This document shows, one piece after another, positions 1 through 5,460 of a DNA stretch of 6,428 nt. The DNA is taken from contig JBJELB010000085.1 of assembly GCA_051878935.1 (NCBI GenBank), forward strand, positions 1 through 6,428, given 5' to 3'. The stretch comes from CANQDT01 sp051878935 (GTDB taxonomy: Bacteria > Bacillota > Clostridia > Lachnospirales > Lachnospiraceae). Numbering within the stretch: the stretch's first letter is position 1; every line of letters begins with the position of its first letter. Both the position numbers and the translations under genes were made by a program. The notes beneath the pieces were generated by a model that saw nothing but the letters and a program-made list of their open reading frames with translations, searched no databases and had not been told where the DNA came from.

Positions 1-113
1 TTGAACTGACTACGAAGGAAATGATGCAGTTGAAAGAACTTGATGAAAACAAGTCTATGTGGGCAGAATATGATGATCCAATGATTGTTCAGTATGCAAT
101 GTCTGAAGAGTAA
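1..113 (+). CDS. C-terminal end of an unrecognised protein (partial)
   Basis: The reading frame with codons starting at position 3 is open from the window edge to a TAA at 111-113 and gives 36 residues beginning ELTTKEMMQLKEL and ending VQYAMSEE. The peptide is hydrophilic, charged and probably helical, with several acidic residues near the end. I do not recognise a family from this tail alone. The start and any domains lie to the left of the window. The codon pattern looks like real coding sequence, but the piece is too short to be certain. Downstream there is no adjacent plus-strand gene; the nearest plausible end for its transcript is the hairpin at 364-403. Confidence 0.5.
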   Translation, partial: ELTTKEMMQLKELDENKSMWAEYDDPMIVQYAMSEE

Positions 114-363
114 AATTCAAGTTTGTAGGTAAGAACCTATTTGGCACTTGCGTTTGTAGGCTTTGCATGCCAAGAGAGAAAAACGAAGATGCAATAACAA
201 CTTTTTTAGATGAAGACTTACCTGATTGCTATGATAAGGAATCATTCCAAACAACGATATGGTAAATGAAAAGGTAAAATAGCTTGTAATACATCTGATT
301 CTTTTTATATTATAATTATTAAAAAGCAATCGCAACAGTGTGGTTGACCAATGATATAAAAGT
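114..363. other. Region without a convincing gene; small hairpins
   Basis: No reading frame here has a believable ribosome site and composition. Directly after the TAA at 113 there are two small inverted repeats: TAGGT/ACCTA (126-130 and 135-139, loop 4), and TTGGCA/TGCCAA (141-146 and 168-173), which extends inward by TGC/GCA after a 2-nt bulge. GTTTGTAGG occurs twice, at 121-129 and 152-160. A third, AT-rich inverted repeat CTTTTTA/TAAAAAG spans 301-326. These could be 3' untranslated structure of the upstream gene or decayed sequence. No function can be assigned. Confidence 0.4.
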
Positions 364-403
364 AAAAGCCTTCCGCGCTATCCAGAGGATAGGGAAGGCT
401 TTT
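364..403. terminator. Bidirectional Rho-independent terminator-like hairpin
   Basis: The arms AAAAGCCTTCC (364-374) and GGAAGGCTTTT (393-403) are perfect complements. The stem continues as CTATCC (378-383) with GGATAG (387-392), leaving a 3-nt bulge GCG on one side and a 3-nt AGA loop. That is 17 base pairs in all. The A-run on one side and T-run on the other let it work in both directions; read on the minus strand the stem is followed by TTTTACTTTT. It lies between the plus-strand gene ending at 113 and the minus-strand TetR remnant ending at 496, so it probably ends transcripts from both sides, including the isomerase message, for which I see no closer terminator. Confidence 0.85.
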
Positions 404-495
404 GTTATGTTAGTGACAAATCAAACAAATGAATGTCAATAATGCTAAAAGAAACTTCATAGTAAGGCTAGGGACTACGAGGTACTATTGTTTCG

Positions 496-879
496 TTAAA
501 CCATGTTCTTTGTCAATATACTAAGTTGTTCTTCAATGATCTGCATCAATTCATCAGCAATTTCTTTTCTTCCACCTTTGAGCCAGACTGTTAGTATACT
601 GATGGTAAATCCGGTACGGATGGCAATAAAATAATTGCCGTGTTTCATATTGATACCGGGAAGTTTTCCAAAGCACTGTTGCAAAATATCAGCATTTTTC
701 ATATGACAGGAGTAGATAATGTCCTGCCTGCCTATTTGCATCAGCAGTTCTAAAATGTCACTGTGATTTATCCAATAGTCAAAATAGTGTCGAGCAAGAT
801 CTAGTTCACCTTGAAACGGTTTTGGACGATAGTTCCCTAAAACCTCATTAAAGCAGGTGTCACATTTCCAATACAGCAA
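496..879 (-). pseudogene. TetR/AcrR-family regulator remnant lacking its DNA-binding domain
   Basis: The 127 residues readable from a TTG at 879 resemble the C-terminal ligand-binding part of TetR-family regulators. They begin LYWKCDTCFNEVLG, the segment that normally follows the helix-turn-helix, continue with ARHYFDYWINHSDILELLM (about 29-47), and end with the late helices around FTISILTVWLKGGRKEIADEL (about 91-111). A normal family member is about 180-200 residues, so roughly the first 55-60, including the whole HTH, are missing. Upstream in frame there are only six codons (AVNISD) before a TGA at 898-900, and the other minus-strand frames through 880-932 show no HTH. The TTG has no ribosome site. 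The break falls about 50 bp from the stop codon of the isomerase gene, so the remnant is probably co-transcribed with it by read-through. A truncated pseudogene is most likely; a real short HTH-less protein is less likely. Confidence 0.7.
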
Positions 880-932
880 ATCCGAAATATTGACGGCTCA
901 TTAAATGCCGAGAAAACGCTCGCAGACAGGTA

Positions 933-2432
933 TTAGTAAACTGCATACGGAATATTCATTAGTTTTGCAATTTTTATAAATAATCCGGCATTATGTCCTA
1001 TCGAAAGTGCCAGATGATGTGTTGGCGCTTCTGCAAACCATTTATCCATATATTCCGCCGGCTTTTCTTTAAAACGGATATGCGTAGATGTATTTCCGTT
1101 TAATAGAATTGGGGCATCAATCGCTTCACCTTCGCTGATGTTGAATTTCAGTTTTCCATCCCCAGTCTGTGTTATACCCAATGTTGTAACAGCACCAGGA
1201 CATACCTTAGCTTCTACGGATATACCACTTCCTCGTTTTCCGTGGTATACACCCATTCCTCGAAGAATTGGTTTCCCTTTGGAAATCGCAAAATGAAACG
1301 GTCCGTCATGTCCGAGAATCATAGTGTCCCGGTTAAAATCTGCTGCAACAATTTCGCAGAAGCTTCCGCCTTTTCCACAGATATCTGCGATTTTCATTGC
1401 TAATGCCGTTTTAATGTCGCCTTCTCCCGCACAAGCAACTCCTTGTGCATTTAGAAGCGAAAATCCAACGATAAACCCGCTCTGAACCTTTTCGAAATGA
1501 TCGTCTCTTCCATGATAATAATAGGAAACACTGTCCAATCCTCGATCTGTTACTATTCTTTCCTGTGCCAGTGCGACTTGCGCTGCCCAGTTCATCTGTT
1601 CTTCGGTAGGCTTCTTTGCAATAGGATCTGATGGAGAATCTCCTGATATTTCAAAAAAGTTTTCTATTTGCTTTCTTTTTATCATTACATCCTCGTCTCT
1701 GACAGATTGAAGATACATATCCAGATCGCTCATTTCCAGCATTTCTATATTCATCCCTGTCTGTGCCTGAAGCATGGTAAAATCGCTGTACATATCCAGC
1801 ATTCCGCTGTAATATCCCCCAAGGAATCCAAAGTTAGCATGTTGAATCGTTCTCTTTACTGTAGCAGCCATACACCACTCCTCGATTTCCTTCCATGCCT
1901 GTATAGCCTCCGGTCTGTTGTAGGTAGTCTCATCTGCCTTTGCAAATGACGGTGTTTCCCGTAGTCCCAAAAGTCCGTTTACTGCACGGAACGGAATTCC
2001 GGCTCTATTAAATGCATTAGAGATTTCAGGGATAGAACATCCCACACACTGTGCCAGCCATCTGTCTGTACCGGTCTGTTCGTATGCCATTTCCGGTGTC
2101 GGCTGAAGGTTCAGGATGATAACCGGAGCATGATTAATCTGATGAATCGGCAATAAGCATGCACTGGTGTAGTAGGTTGCCGCATGGGAAAAGACTATAT
2201 CCACATTATTATTGTTGAAGTATTCTCCGGCAGCTCTGCCAGTTTCTTCTGTATCCACCATTCCGAAATTGAATACATCCCCAAATTCCGAAAGACTTTT
2301 CTCTATAAATTTGTTATAACTCATCAGACAATCCTTTAGTCCTTCAAACTGATTCCAGTATGTATTAAGACCTGCACTGTAGAAACCAATCCGTGCCCTT
2401 TTCGGCACTCTTATTCTTTTTAAATAATCCAT
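933..2432 (-). CDS. L-fucose/L-arabinose isomerase family protein
   Basis: The 499-residue protein has the length and layout of L-arabinose isomerase (AraA, about 500 residues), a cytosolic metal-dependent aldose-ketose isomerase. The expected metal and catalytic positions can be traced by pattern: E337 in GVACAGEGDIKTA, matching the AEGDWKTA motif of E. coli AraA around E306; E360 in GGSFCEI; H375 in ILGHDGP, matching GSHMLEV; and the pair H472/H473 in APTHHLALSIGH, matching the AHHTVF motif near the AraA C-terminus. The N-terminal part (about 14-155) is the Rossmann-like domain of the family. Overall similarity to true AraA appears low, so the substrate (L-arabinose, L-fucose, D-arabinose or another sugar) cannot be named. 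The ATG at 2432 is well placed: the minus strand carries AAGGAGGA (2437-2444) five bases upstream. Transcription likely starts near 2490 under control of the divergent AraC-type regulator. No sugar kinase, aldolase, epimerase or transporter lies beside it. Confidence 0.88.
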   Translation of the reverse strand: MDYLKRIRVPKRARIGFYSAGLNTYWNQFEGLKDCLMSYNKFIEKSLSEFGDVFNFGMVDTEETGRAAGEYFNNNNVDIVFSHAATYYTSACLLPIHQINHAPVIILNLQPTPEMAYEQTGTDRWLAQCVGCSIPEISNAFNRAGIPFRAVNGLLGLRETPSFAKADETTYNRPEAIQAWKEIEEWCMAATVKRTIQHANFGFLGGYYSGMLDMYSDFTMLQAQTGMNIEMLEMSDLDMYLQSVRDEDVMIKRKQIENFFEISGDSPSDPIAKKPTEEQMNWAAQVALAQERIVTDRGLDSVSYYYHGRDDHFEKVQSGFIVGFSLLNAQGVACAGEGDIKTALAMKIADICGKGGSFCEIVAADFNRDTMILGHDGPFHFAISKGKPILRGMGVYHGKRGSGISVEAKVCPGAVTTLGITQTGDGKLKFNISEGEAIDAPILLNGNTSTHIRFKEKPAEYMDKWFAEAPTHHLALSIGHNAGLFIKIAKLMNIPYAVY

Positions 2433-2436
2433 GACA

Positions 2437-2444
2437 TCCTCCTT
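2437..2444 (-). promoter_or_regulatory. Ribosome binding site of the isomerase gene
   Basis: The minus strand reads AAGGAGGA, a near-perfect anti-16S match, five bases before the ATG at 2430-2432. This fixes the start of the isomerase. Confidence 0.85.
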
Positions 2445-2463
2445 ACATAATTATACTGTTATC

Positions 2464-2492
2464 TTGCTATTACGAAATTCTCCATTTATAAT
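2464..2492 (+). promoter_or_regulatory. Promoter of the AraC-family regulator gene
   Basis: TTGCTA (2464-2469, 4 of 6 to TTGACA) is separated by exactly 17 bp from TATAAT (2487-2492, perfect). Transcription would start near 2499, giving a leader of about 87 nt before the ATG at 2586. The promoter fully overlaps that of the divergent isomerase gene, so the two probably exclude each other. The leader crosses the two direct repeats at 2531-2563, so regulator bound there could also block its own transcription. Confidence 0.6.
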
Positions 2493-2503
2493 ATAAATTA
2501 TAA
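2486..2503. repeat. Perfect inverted repeat containing both -10 boxes
   Basis: TTATAAT (2486-2492) and ATTATAA (2497-2503) are exact reverse complements separated by ATAA. Each arm contains the TATAAT of one of the two opposing promoters. The symmetry may simply reflect two consensus -10 boxes facing each other, or it may also serve as an operator. Confidence 0.75.
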
Positions 2504-2525
2504 GTGGTTTGTATGCATAAGTCAT
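2497..2525 (-). promoter_or_regulatory. Promoter of the isomerase gene
   Basis: On the minus strand ATGACT (-35, plus coordinates 2520-2525, 4 of 6 to TTGACA) is followed by exactly 17 bp and then TATAAT (-10, 2497-2502, perfect). Transcription would start near 2490, giving a leader of about 58 nt. The weak -35 combined with a perfect -10 fits a promoter that needs an activator. The -10 is the right arm of an inverted repeat (2486-2503) whose left arm is the -10 of the opposing promoter. Confidence 0.7.
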
Positions 2526-2530
2526 TCCAA

Positions 2531-2563
2531 TATTTTGCTATAAAATAATATTATATTGCTGTA
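2531..2563. promoter_or_regulatory. Putative AraC-type binding site: two direct repeats 21 bp apart
   Basis: TATTTTGCTATA (2531-2542) and TATATTGCTGTA (2552-2563) agree at 10 of 12 positions and start exactly 21 bp apart, two helical turns, which is the usual half-site spacing for AraC-type dimers. Relative to the predicted isomerase start near 2490 they cover about -41 to -73, with the inner repeat 5 bp beyond the -35 hexamer, the classic activator position. A shorter match, TTGCTAT, also occurs at 2464-2470. The AT-rich background makes chance repeats possible. Confidence 0.45.
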
Positions 2564-2567
2564 TTAT

Positions 2568-2575
2568 AGGGAGGA
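2568..2575 (+). promoter_or_regulatory. Ribosome binding site deciding the regulator start
   Basis: AGGGAGGA lies 10 bases before the ATG at 2586. It would lie inside the coding region if the upstream in-frame TTG at 2556 were used, so the ATG is chosen as the start. Confidence 0.85.
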
Positions 2576-2585
2576 CAATCAAATT

Positions 2586-3467
2586 ATGAATAAAAGAAAT
2601 ATGGAATATTTGGAACGGGCAGATTATACATGGAGCGCAGATTCTATTCGTTTCATAAATACTCCAACGCAATCCGCAAGACAAAGCTTTTTTTATGTTC
2701 AGGAAGTGGGTTACTTTAAAACCTCTCCGCCTTATTTCACAGAACGAGCCAACCTAAATAGCTTTTTAGTGTTTTATACCATTTCAGGTAAAGGAGTGCT
2801 AAAGTACCTCGGGCAGACATATGAACTTCTTCCGGGGACAGTCGTCTTGATTGACTGCATCAATCACCATTATTATGAATGTGTTTCAGGACAAAATTGG
2901 GACTTTATCTGGCTGCATTTTAATGGTGCCACAGCTAGAGGATATTATGAGGAGTTTATGAAAAGTGGATTCCGAGTCATAAAAGAAATGGATCTCCTTT
3001 TTATGGAAGGAACTATGCGAAGAATTCTCTCTTTAACACAAAAAAAAGATCTGCATTCTGAGATTATGGTTTCCAGTCTCATCCTGCAGGTTTTGACACA
3101 GTTATTAATTGAAAACAGTAGTGAAAATCTTGGACTTGGTTTTATGCCATCTTACATAAAAGATATCTTAAAGAAAATTGATAAACAGTTTCAAGAACCA
3201 TTGTCTCTGGATGATTTCGCTGAAGAAATCGGCATCAGCAAATTCCATCTCTCCAGGGAGTTTAAGCGCTATATCGGGGTTCCTTTAAATGAATATTTGA
3301 TTACCATCCGTTTGAATCATTCCAAAGAATTGCTGAAATATTCTGCCTTGTCCGTGGAAGAGGTAGCATATAACAGCGGCTTTCACAACGTAAGCCACTT
3401 TATCAACTTGTTTAAAAAGCATGCTCAGGCTACACCGCTACAGTATAGAAAAGAATGGAGTAGCTGA
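2586..3467 (+). CDS. AraC-family transcriptional regulator (cupin sensor plus HTH)
   Basis: The 293-residue protein has the standard AraC/XylS two-domain layout. Residues about 55-105 form the cupin-like ligand-binding core, with hallmarks FLVFYTISGKGVLKYLG, the turn LLPGTVVLID, and a His pair (INHHYYE). Residues about 192-290 are the DNA-binding domain with two helix-turn-helix units: LSLDDFAEEIGISKFHLSRE (about 206-225) and SVEEVAYNSGFHNVSHFINL (about 256-275), followed by the family signature FKKHAQATPLQYRK. It most likely binds a sugar or sugar derivative and regulates the divergent isomerase gene, and perhaps itself. An in-frame TTG at 2556 would add 10 residues but has no ribosome site and falls inside the presumed operator, so the ATG at 2586 is preferred. 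I see no break or missing key segment. The ligand cannot be read from the sequence. Confidence 0.92.
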   Translation: MNKRNMEYLERADYTWSADSIRFINTPTQSARQSFFYVQEVGYFKTSPPYFTERANLNSFLVFYTISGKGVLKYLGQTYELLPGTVVLIDCINHHYYECVSGQNWDFIWLHFNGATARGYYEEFMKSGFRVIKEMDLLFMEGTMRRILSLTQKKDLHSEIMVSSLILQVLTQLLIENSSENLGLGFMPSYIKDILKKIDKQFQEPLSLDDFAEEIGISKFHLSREFKRYIGVPLNEYLITIRLNHSKELLKYSALSVEEVAYNSGFHNVSHFINLFKKHAQATPLQYRKEWSS

Positions 3468-3475
3468 ATACAACA

Positions 3476-3503
3476 AAACGGTGTAGCCTATGCCACACCG
3501 TTT
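3476..3503. terminator. Hairpin between the regulator and tRNA-Gly genes, probable bidirectional terminator
   Basis: AAACGGTGT (3476-3484) pairs perfectly with ACACCGTTT (3495-3503); after one mismatch a GC/GC pair closes a 4-nt loop. It starts 9 bp after the stop of the AraC-family gene. On the plus strand only TTT follows, so termination may be modest; on the minus strand the stem is followed by TTTTGTTG. It therefore probably separates the convergent regulator and tRNA transcripts. Confidence 0.65.
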
Positions 3504-3517
3504 GAATAAATAAAAAA

Positions 3518-3590
3518 AGCGCGAGACGGGACTCGAACCCGCGACCCCAACCTTGGCAAGGTTGTGCTCCACCAACTGAGCCACTCGCGC
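3518..3590 (-). tRNA. tRNA-Gly, anticodon GCC
   Basis: The minus strand folds into a complete 73-nt cloverleaf: acceptor GCGCGAG with CTCGCGC, D stem GCTC with GAGC, anticodon stem CAACC with GGTTG around the loop TTGCCAA (anticodon GCC, glycine), a 5-nt variable loop, and T arm GCGGG-TTCGAGT-CCCGT with one G-T pair. The discriminator base is U, normal for bacterial tRNA-Gly. CCA is not encoded: the discriminator is directly followed by further Ts, and the 7-T run (3512-3518) can serve as part of its terminator. The gene stands alone with its own promoter and is divergent from pyrF. Its 3' end faces the isomerase/regulator module. Confidence 0.97.
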
Positions 3591-3617
3591 ATACTGCTTT
3601 CTCAAAAGCACTGTGTT

Positions 3618-3646
3618 ATAATACCATAAGCAAAAATGAGTGTCAA
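3618..3646 (-). promoter_or_regulatory. Promoter of the tRNA-Gly gene
   Basis: On the minus strand TTGACA (-35, 3641-3646, perfect) is followed by 17 bp and TATTAT (-10, 3618-3623, 5 of 6). The start would be near 3611, about 20 nt before the mature tRNA 5' end, which fits RNase P processing. The near-consensus strength is typical of stable-RNA genes. Confidence 0.85.
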
Positions 3647-3679
3647 TACTAAATTTATGAAAAATGCGTAATATATTCC

Positions 3680-3708
3680 TTTACATGAAAAATACCATTT
3701 GATAGAAT
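3680..3708 (+). promoter_or_regulatory. Promoter of the pyrF-pyrK-pyrD operon
   Basis: TTTACA (3680-3685, 5 of 6) is separated by 17 bp from TAGAAT (3703-3708, 5 of 6). Transcription would begin near 3715, only about 27 nt before the pyrF ATG. That leaves no room for a PyrR-binding loop and attenuator of the Bacillus type, and no terminator-like hairpin is present between promoter and gene. Confidence 0.8.
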
Positions 3709-3741
3709 AAAAAGAGTATAACATTTAGGAGGGAATGTCAG

Positions 3742-4665
3742 ATGATAAATGAATTAGTGGCGCAGATTCAAAAGAAGGATGCACCAATTGTAGTAGGTTT
3801 AGATCCTATGCTTGCCTATGTGCCGGAGCAGATACAGGCAAAGGCTTTTGAGCAATACGGAGAGACTTTGGAAGGAGCAGGCGAAGCCATCTGGCAGTTT
3901 AATAAAGCAATTATTGACAGTACTTATGATTTGATTCCGGCTGTGAAGCCACAGATTGCCATGTATGAGCAATTTGGTATCGAAGGATTAAAAGCATTTC
4001 ATAAGACATGTGCATACGCCAAAGAAAAAGGACTTGTGATTATCGGTGATATCAAACGTGGTGATATCGGTTCCACTTCCGAAGCATATGCTGTCGGTCA
4101 CTGCGGACAGGTTGCAGTTGGTTCAAAGAAGTTCCGTGGGTTTGATGAAGACTTTGTCACAGTGAACCCATATCTTGGTTCCGATGGCGTCAAACCATTT
4201 ATTAAGGTTTGCAAGGAAGAGAAGAAAGGGATGTTTATCCTTGTAAAGACTTCTAATCCATCGAGTGGAGAATTTCAGGATCAGTTGATTGATGGTAAGA
4301 AACCATTATATGAAATAGTTGCAGAAAAGGTTGCTGAGTGGGGGGCCGACCATATGGGTGACACATATAGTTATGTCGGTGCCGTTGTTGGAGCAACGTA
4401 TCCGGAGATGGGAAAAGTATTGCGTGACATCATGCCGAAATCCTATATCTTAGTACCTGGTTATGGTGCTCAGGGTGGTACGGCAGCTGATTTGGCACCT
4501 TTCTTTAATAAAGACGGTTTGGGTGCCATTGTAAATTCTTCGAGAGGTATTATCGCAGCATACAAACAGGAGAAATATGCAGCTTTTGGAGCATCAAACT
4601 TTGCAGATGCTTCCAGACAGGCAGTTTTAGACATGAAAGCAGACTTAAACAGCCATATAGCATGA
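3742..4665 (+). CDS. pyrF: Orotidine 5'-phosphate decarboxylase (type 2 PyrF)
   Basis: PyrF decarboxylates orotidine 5'-phosphate to UMP, the last step of de novo pyrimidine synthesis, in the cytosol. The 307-residue length matches the long type 2 subfamily rather than the roughly 240-residue Bacillus form. Visible landmarks are VVGLDPM (17-23), AVKPQIAMYEQFG (67-79), the catalytic Asp-Lys-Asp array D103/K105/D108 in GDIKRGDIGSTSEAYA, PYLGSDGVKPF (143-153), FILVKTSNPSSGEFQD (165-180), VGAVVGATYPE (212-222), the phosphate-binding VPGYGAQGG (238-246) and NSSRGI (265-270). The ATG is fixed by AGGAGGG (3727-3733), eight bases upstream. It heads an operon with pyrK and pyrD; the gap to pyrK is 27 bp. 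The gene looks intact and functional. Confidence 0.97.
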   Translation: MINELVAQIQKKDAPIVVGLDPMLAYVPEQIQAKAFEQYGETLEGAGEAIWQFNKAIIDSTYDLIPAVKPQIAMYEQFGIEGLKAFHKTCAYAKEKGLVIIGDIKRGDIGSTSEAYAVGHCGQVAVGSKKFRGFDEDFVTVNPYLGSDGVKPFIKVCKEEKKGMFILVKTSNPSSGEFQDQLIDGKKPLYEIVAEKVAEWGADHMGDTYSYVGAVVGATYPEMGKVLRDIMPKSYILVPGYGAQGGTAADLAPFFNKDGLGAIVNSSRGIIAAYKQEKYAAFGASNFADASRQAVLDMKADLNSHIA

Positions 4666-4692
4666 AACAGAATAAAATGAGGAGAAAGCCCC

Positions 4693-5460
4693 ATGAATAG
4701 AGAAAAGGTACAGGCGATGATTTTGTCACATGACAACATTGCCGATGGGATTATGAAGATGGTGCTGTCTGCACCAAAGGCGGCAGCAGATGCCAAAGCT
4801 GGACAGTTTATTTCGGTGTATTGTCATGATGGCAGTCGTTTGTTGCCAAGACCGATTAGTTTGTGTGAGATTGACCGGGAAGCAGGAACTTTAACGATTG
4901 TGTACCGGATTGCAGGAGGAGGTACGAAAGAGATTGCCACTTACAAGCCGGGAAGCTTTGTAGCGATCTTAGGTCCATTAGGAAATGGATTTTATCAAAA
5001 AGAGAAGAAGGCTATTTTAATCGGTGGTGGTATCGGTATTCCGCCAATGCTGCAGCTTGCAAAAGAATTAACCTGTGAGAAGGAGATTGTCTTAGGATAC
5101 CGTGACGAGCTTTTCTTAAAAGAAGAATTTGAAGTGTATGGTCATGTATCGGTTGCAAGTGAAGATGGTAAACATGGCGTAAAGGGAAATGTCATGGATG
5201 CGATTCGTGAATATGGTATTACCGGCGATGTGATTTATGCCTGCGGGCCGACCCCAATGTTAAAGGCGATTAAAGAATATGCACTTGCAAATCAAATCGA
5301 GTGCCAGATTTCTTTAGAAGAGCGTATGGCATGTGGTATTGGTGCCTGCTTAGGGTGTGTATGTCAATCCAAAGAAGTGGATCATCATACCCATGTGCAT
5401 AATAAACGCATCTGTAAGGATGGCCCGGTATTTTACGCAGAGGAGGTCGAGCTTGCATGA
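4693..5460 (+). CDS. pyrK: Dihydroorotate dehydrogenase electron-transfer subunit PyrK
   Basis: PyrK carries FAD and a [2Fe-2S] cluster and passes electrons from the PyrD FMN to NAD+, forming with PyrD the class 1B dihydroorotate dehydrogenase. The 255-residue protein shows, in order, the FAD-binding RPIS motif (53-56, in LLPRPISLCEID), a GGGTKEIA segment (75-82), LGPLGNGF (93-100), the NAD-domain loop IGGGIGIPPMLQLAKEL (110-126), ACGPTPML (183-190), and the cluster-binding cysteines C214, C219 and C222 in MACGIGACLGCVC plus C241 in KRICKDGPVF. The start follows AGGAGA (4680-4685) by seven bases. Its stop overlaps the pyrD start as ATGA, which points to translational coupling and equal subunit supply. 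No damage is visible. Confidence 0.96.
   Translation: MNREKVQAMILSHDNIADGIMKMVLSAPKAAADAKAGQFISVYCHDGSRLLPRPISLCEIDREAGTLTIVYRIAGGGTKEIATYKPGSFVAILGPLGNGFYQKEKKAILIGGGIGIPPMLQLAKELTCEKEIVLGYRDELFLKEEFEVYGHVSVASEDGKHGVKGNVMDAIREYGITGDVIYACGPTPMLKAIKEYALANQIECQISLEERMACGIGACLGCVCQSKEVDHHTHVHNKRICKDGPVFYAEEVELA

Noticed and set aside
39..55. Near match of CTTGATGAAAACAAG to the last bases of the window (about 6411-6427)
   Set aside because: Short, AT-rich and with a one-base length difference; one copy is coding and the other is spacer, and flanking bases do not match. Likely coincidence rather than element ends.
167..265. Plus-strand 32-codon frame starting ATG at 167 and ending TAA at 263
   Set aside because: Its composition is plausible for protein (acidic, few rare codons), but there is no ribosome site before the ATG and the length is too short to support a gene. 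It might be the tail of a decayed gene.
117..335. Minus-strand open frame of 72 codons
   Set aside because: No ribosome site, an unconvincing residue mix rich in Leu, Ser and Lys with no recognisable family, and it overlaps small inverted repeats. Most likely chance in AT-rich sequence.
909..922. CGAG/CTCG inverted repeat downstream of the isomerase stop as a terminator
   Set aside because: Only 4 bp of stem and no T-run on the minus strand; too weak to call.
1668..1949. Plus-strand frame opposite the isomerase gene
   Set aside because: It is antisense to a well-supported enzyme, has no ribosome site and no recognisable motif.
2556..2585. Upstream TTG start adding 10 residues to the AraC-family regulator
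   Set aside because: It lacks its own ribosome site, would place the strong AGGGAGGA inside the gene, and lies within the presumed operator repeat. The ATG at 2586 is better.
4470..4796. Minus-strand frame across the pyrF-pyrK junction
   Set aside because: It is the complement of conserved pyrF and pyrK codons, with no independent evidence.
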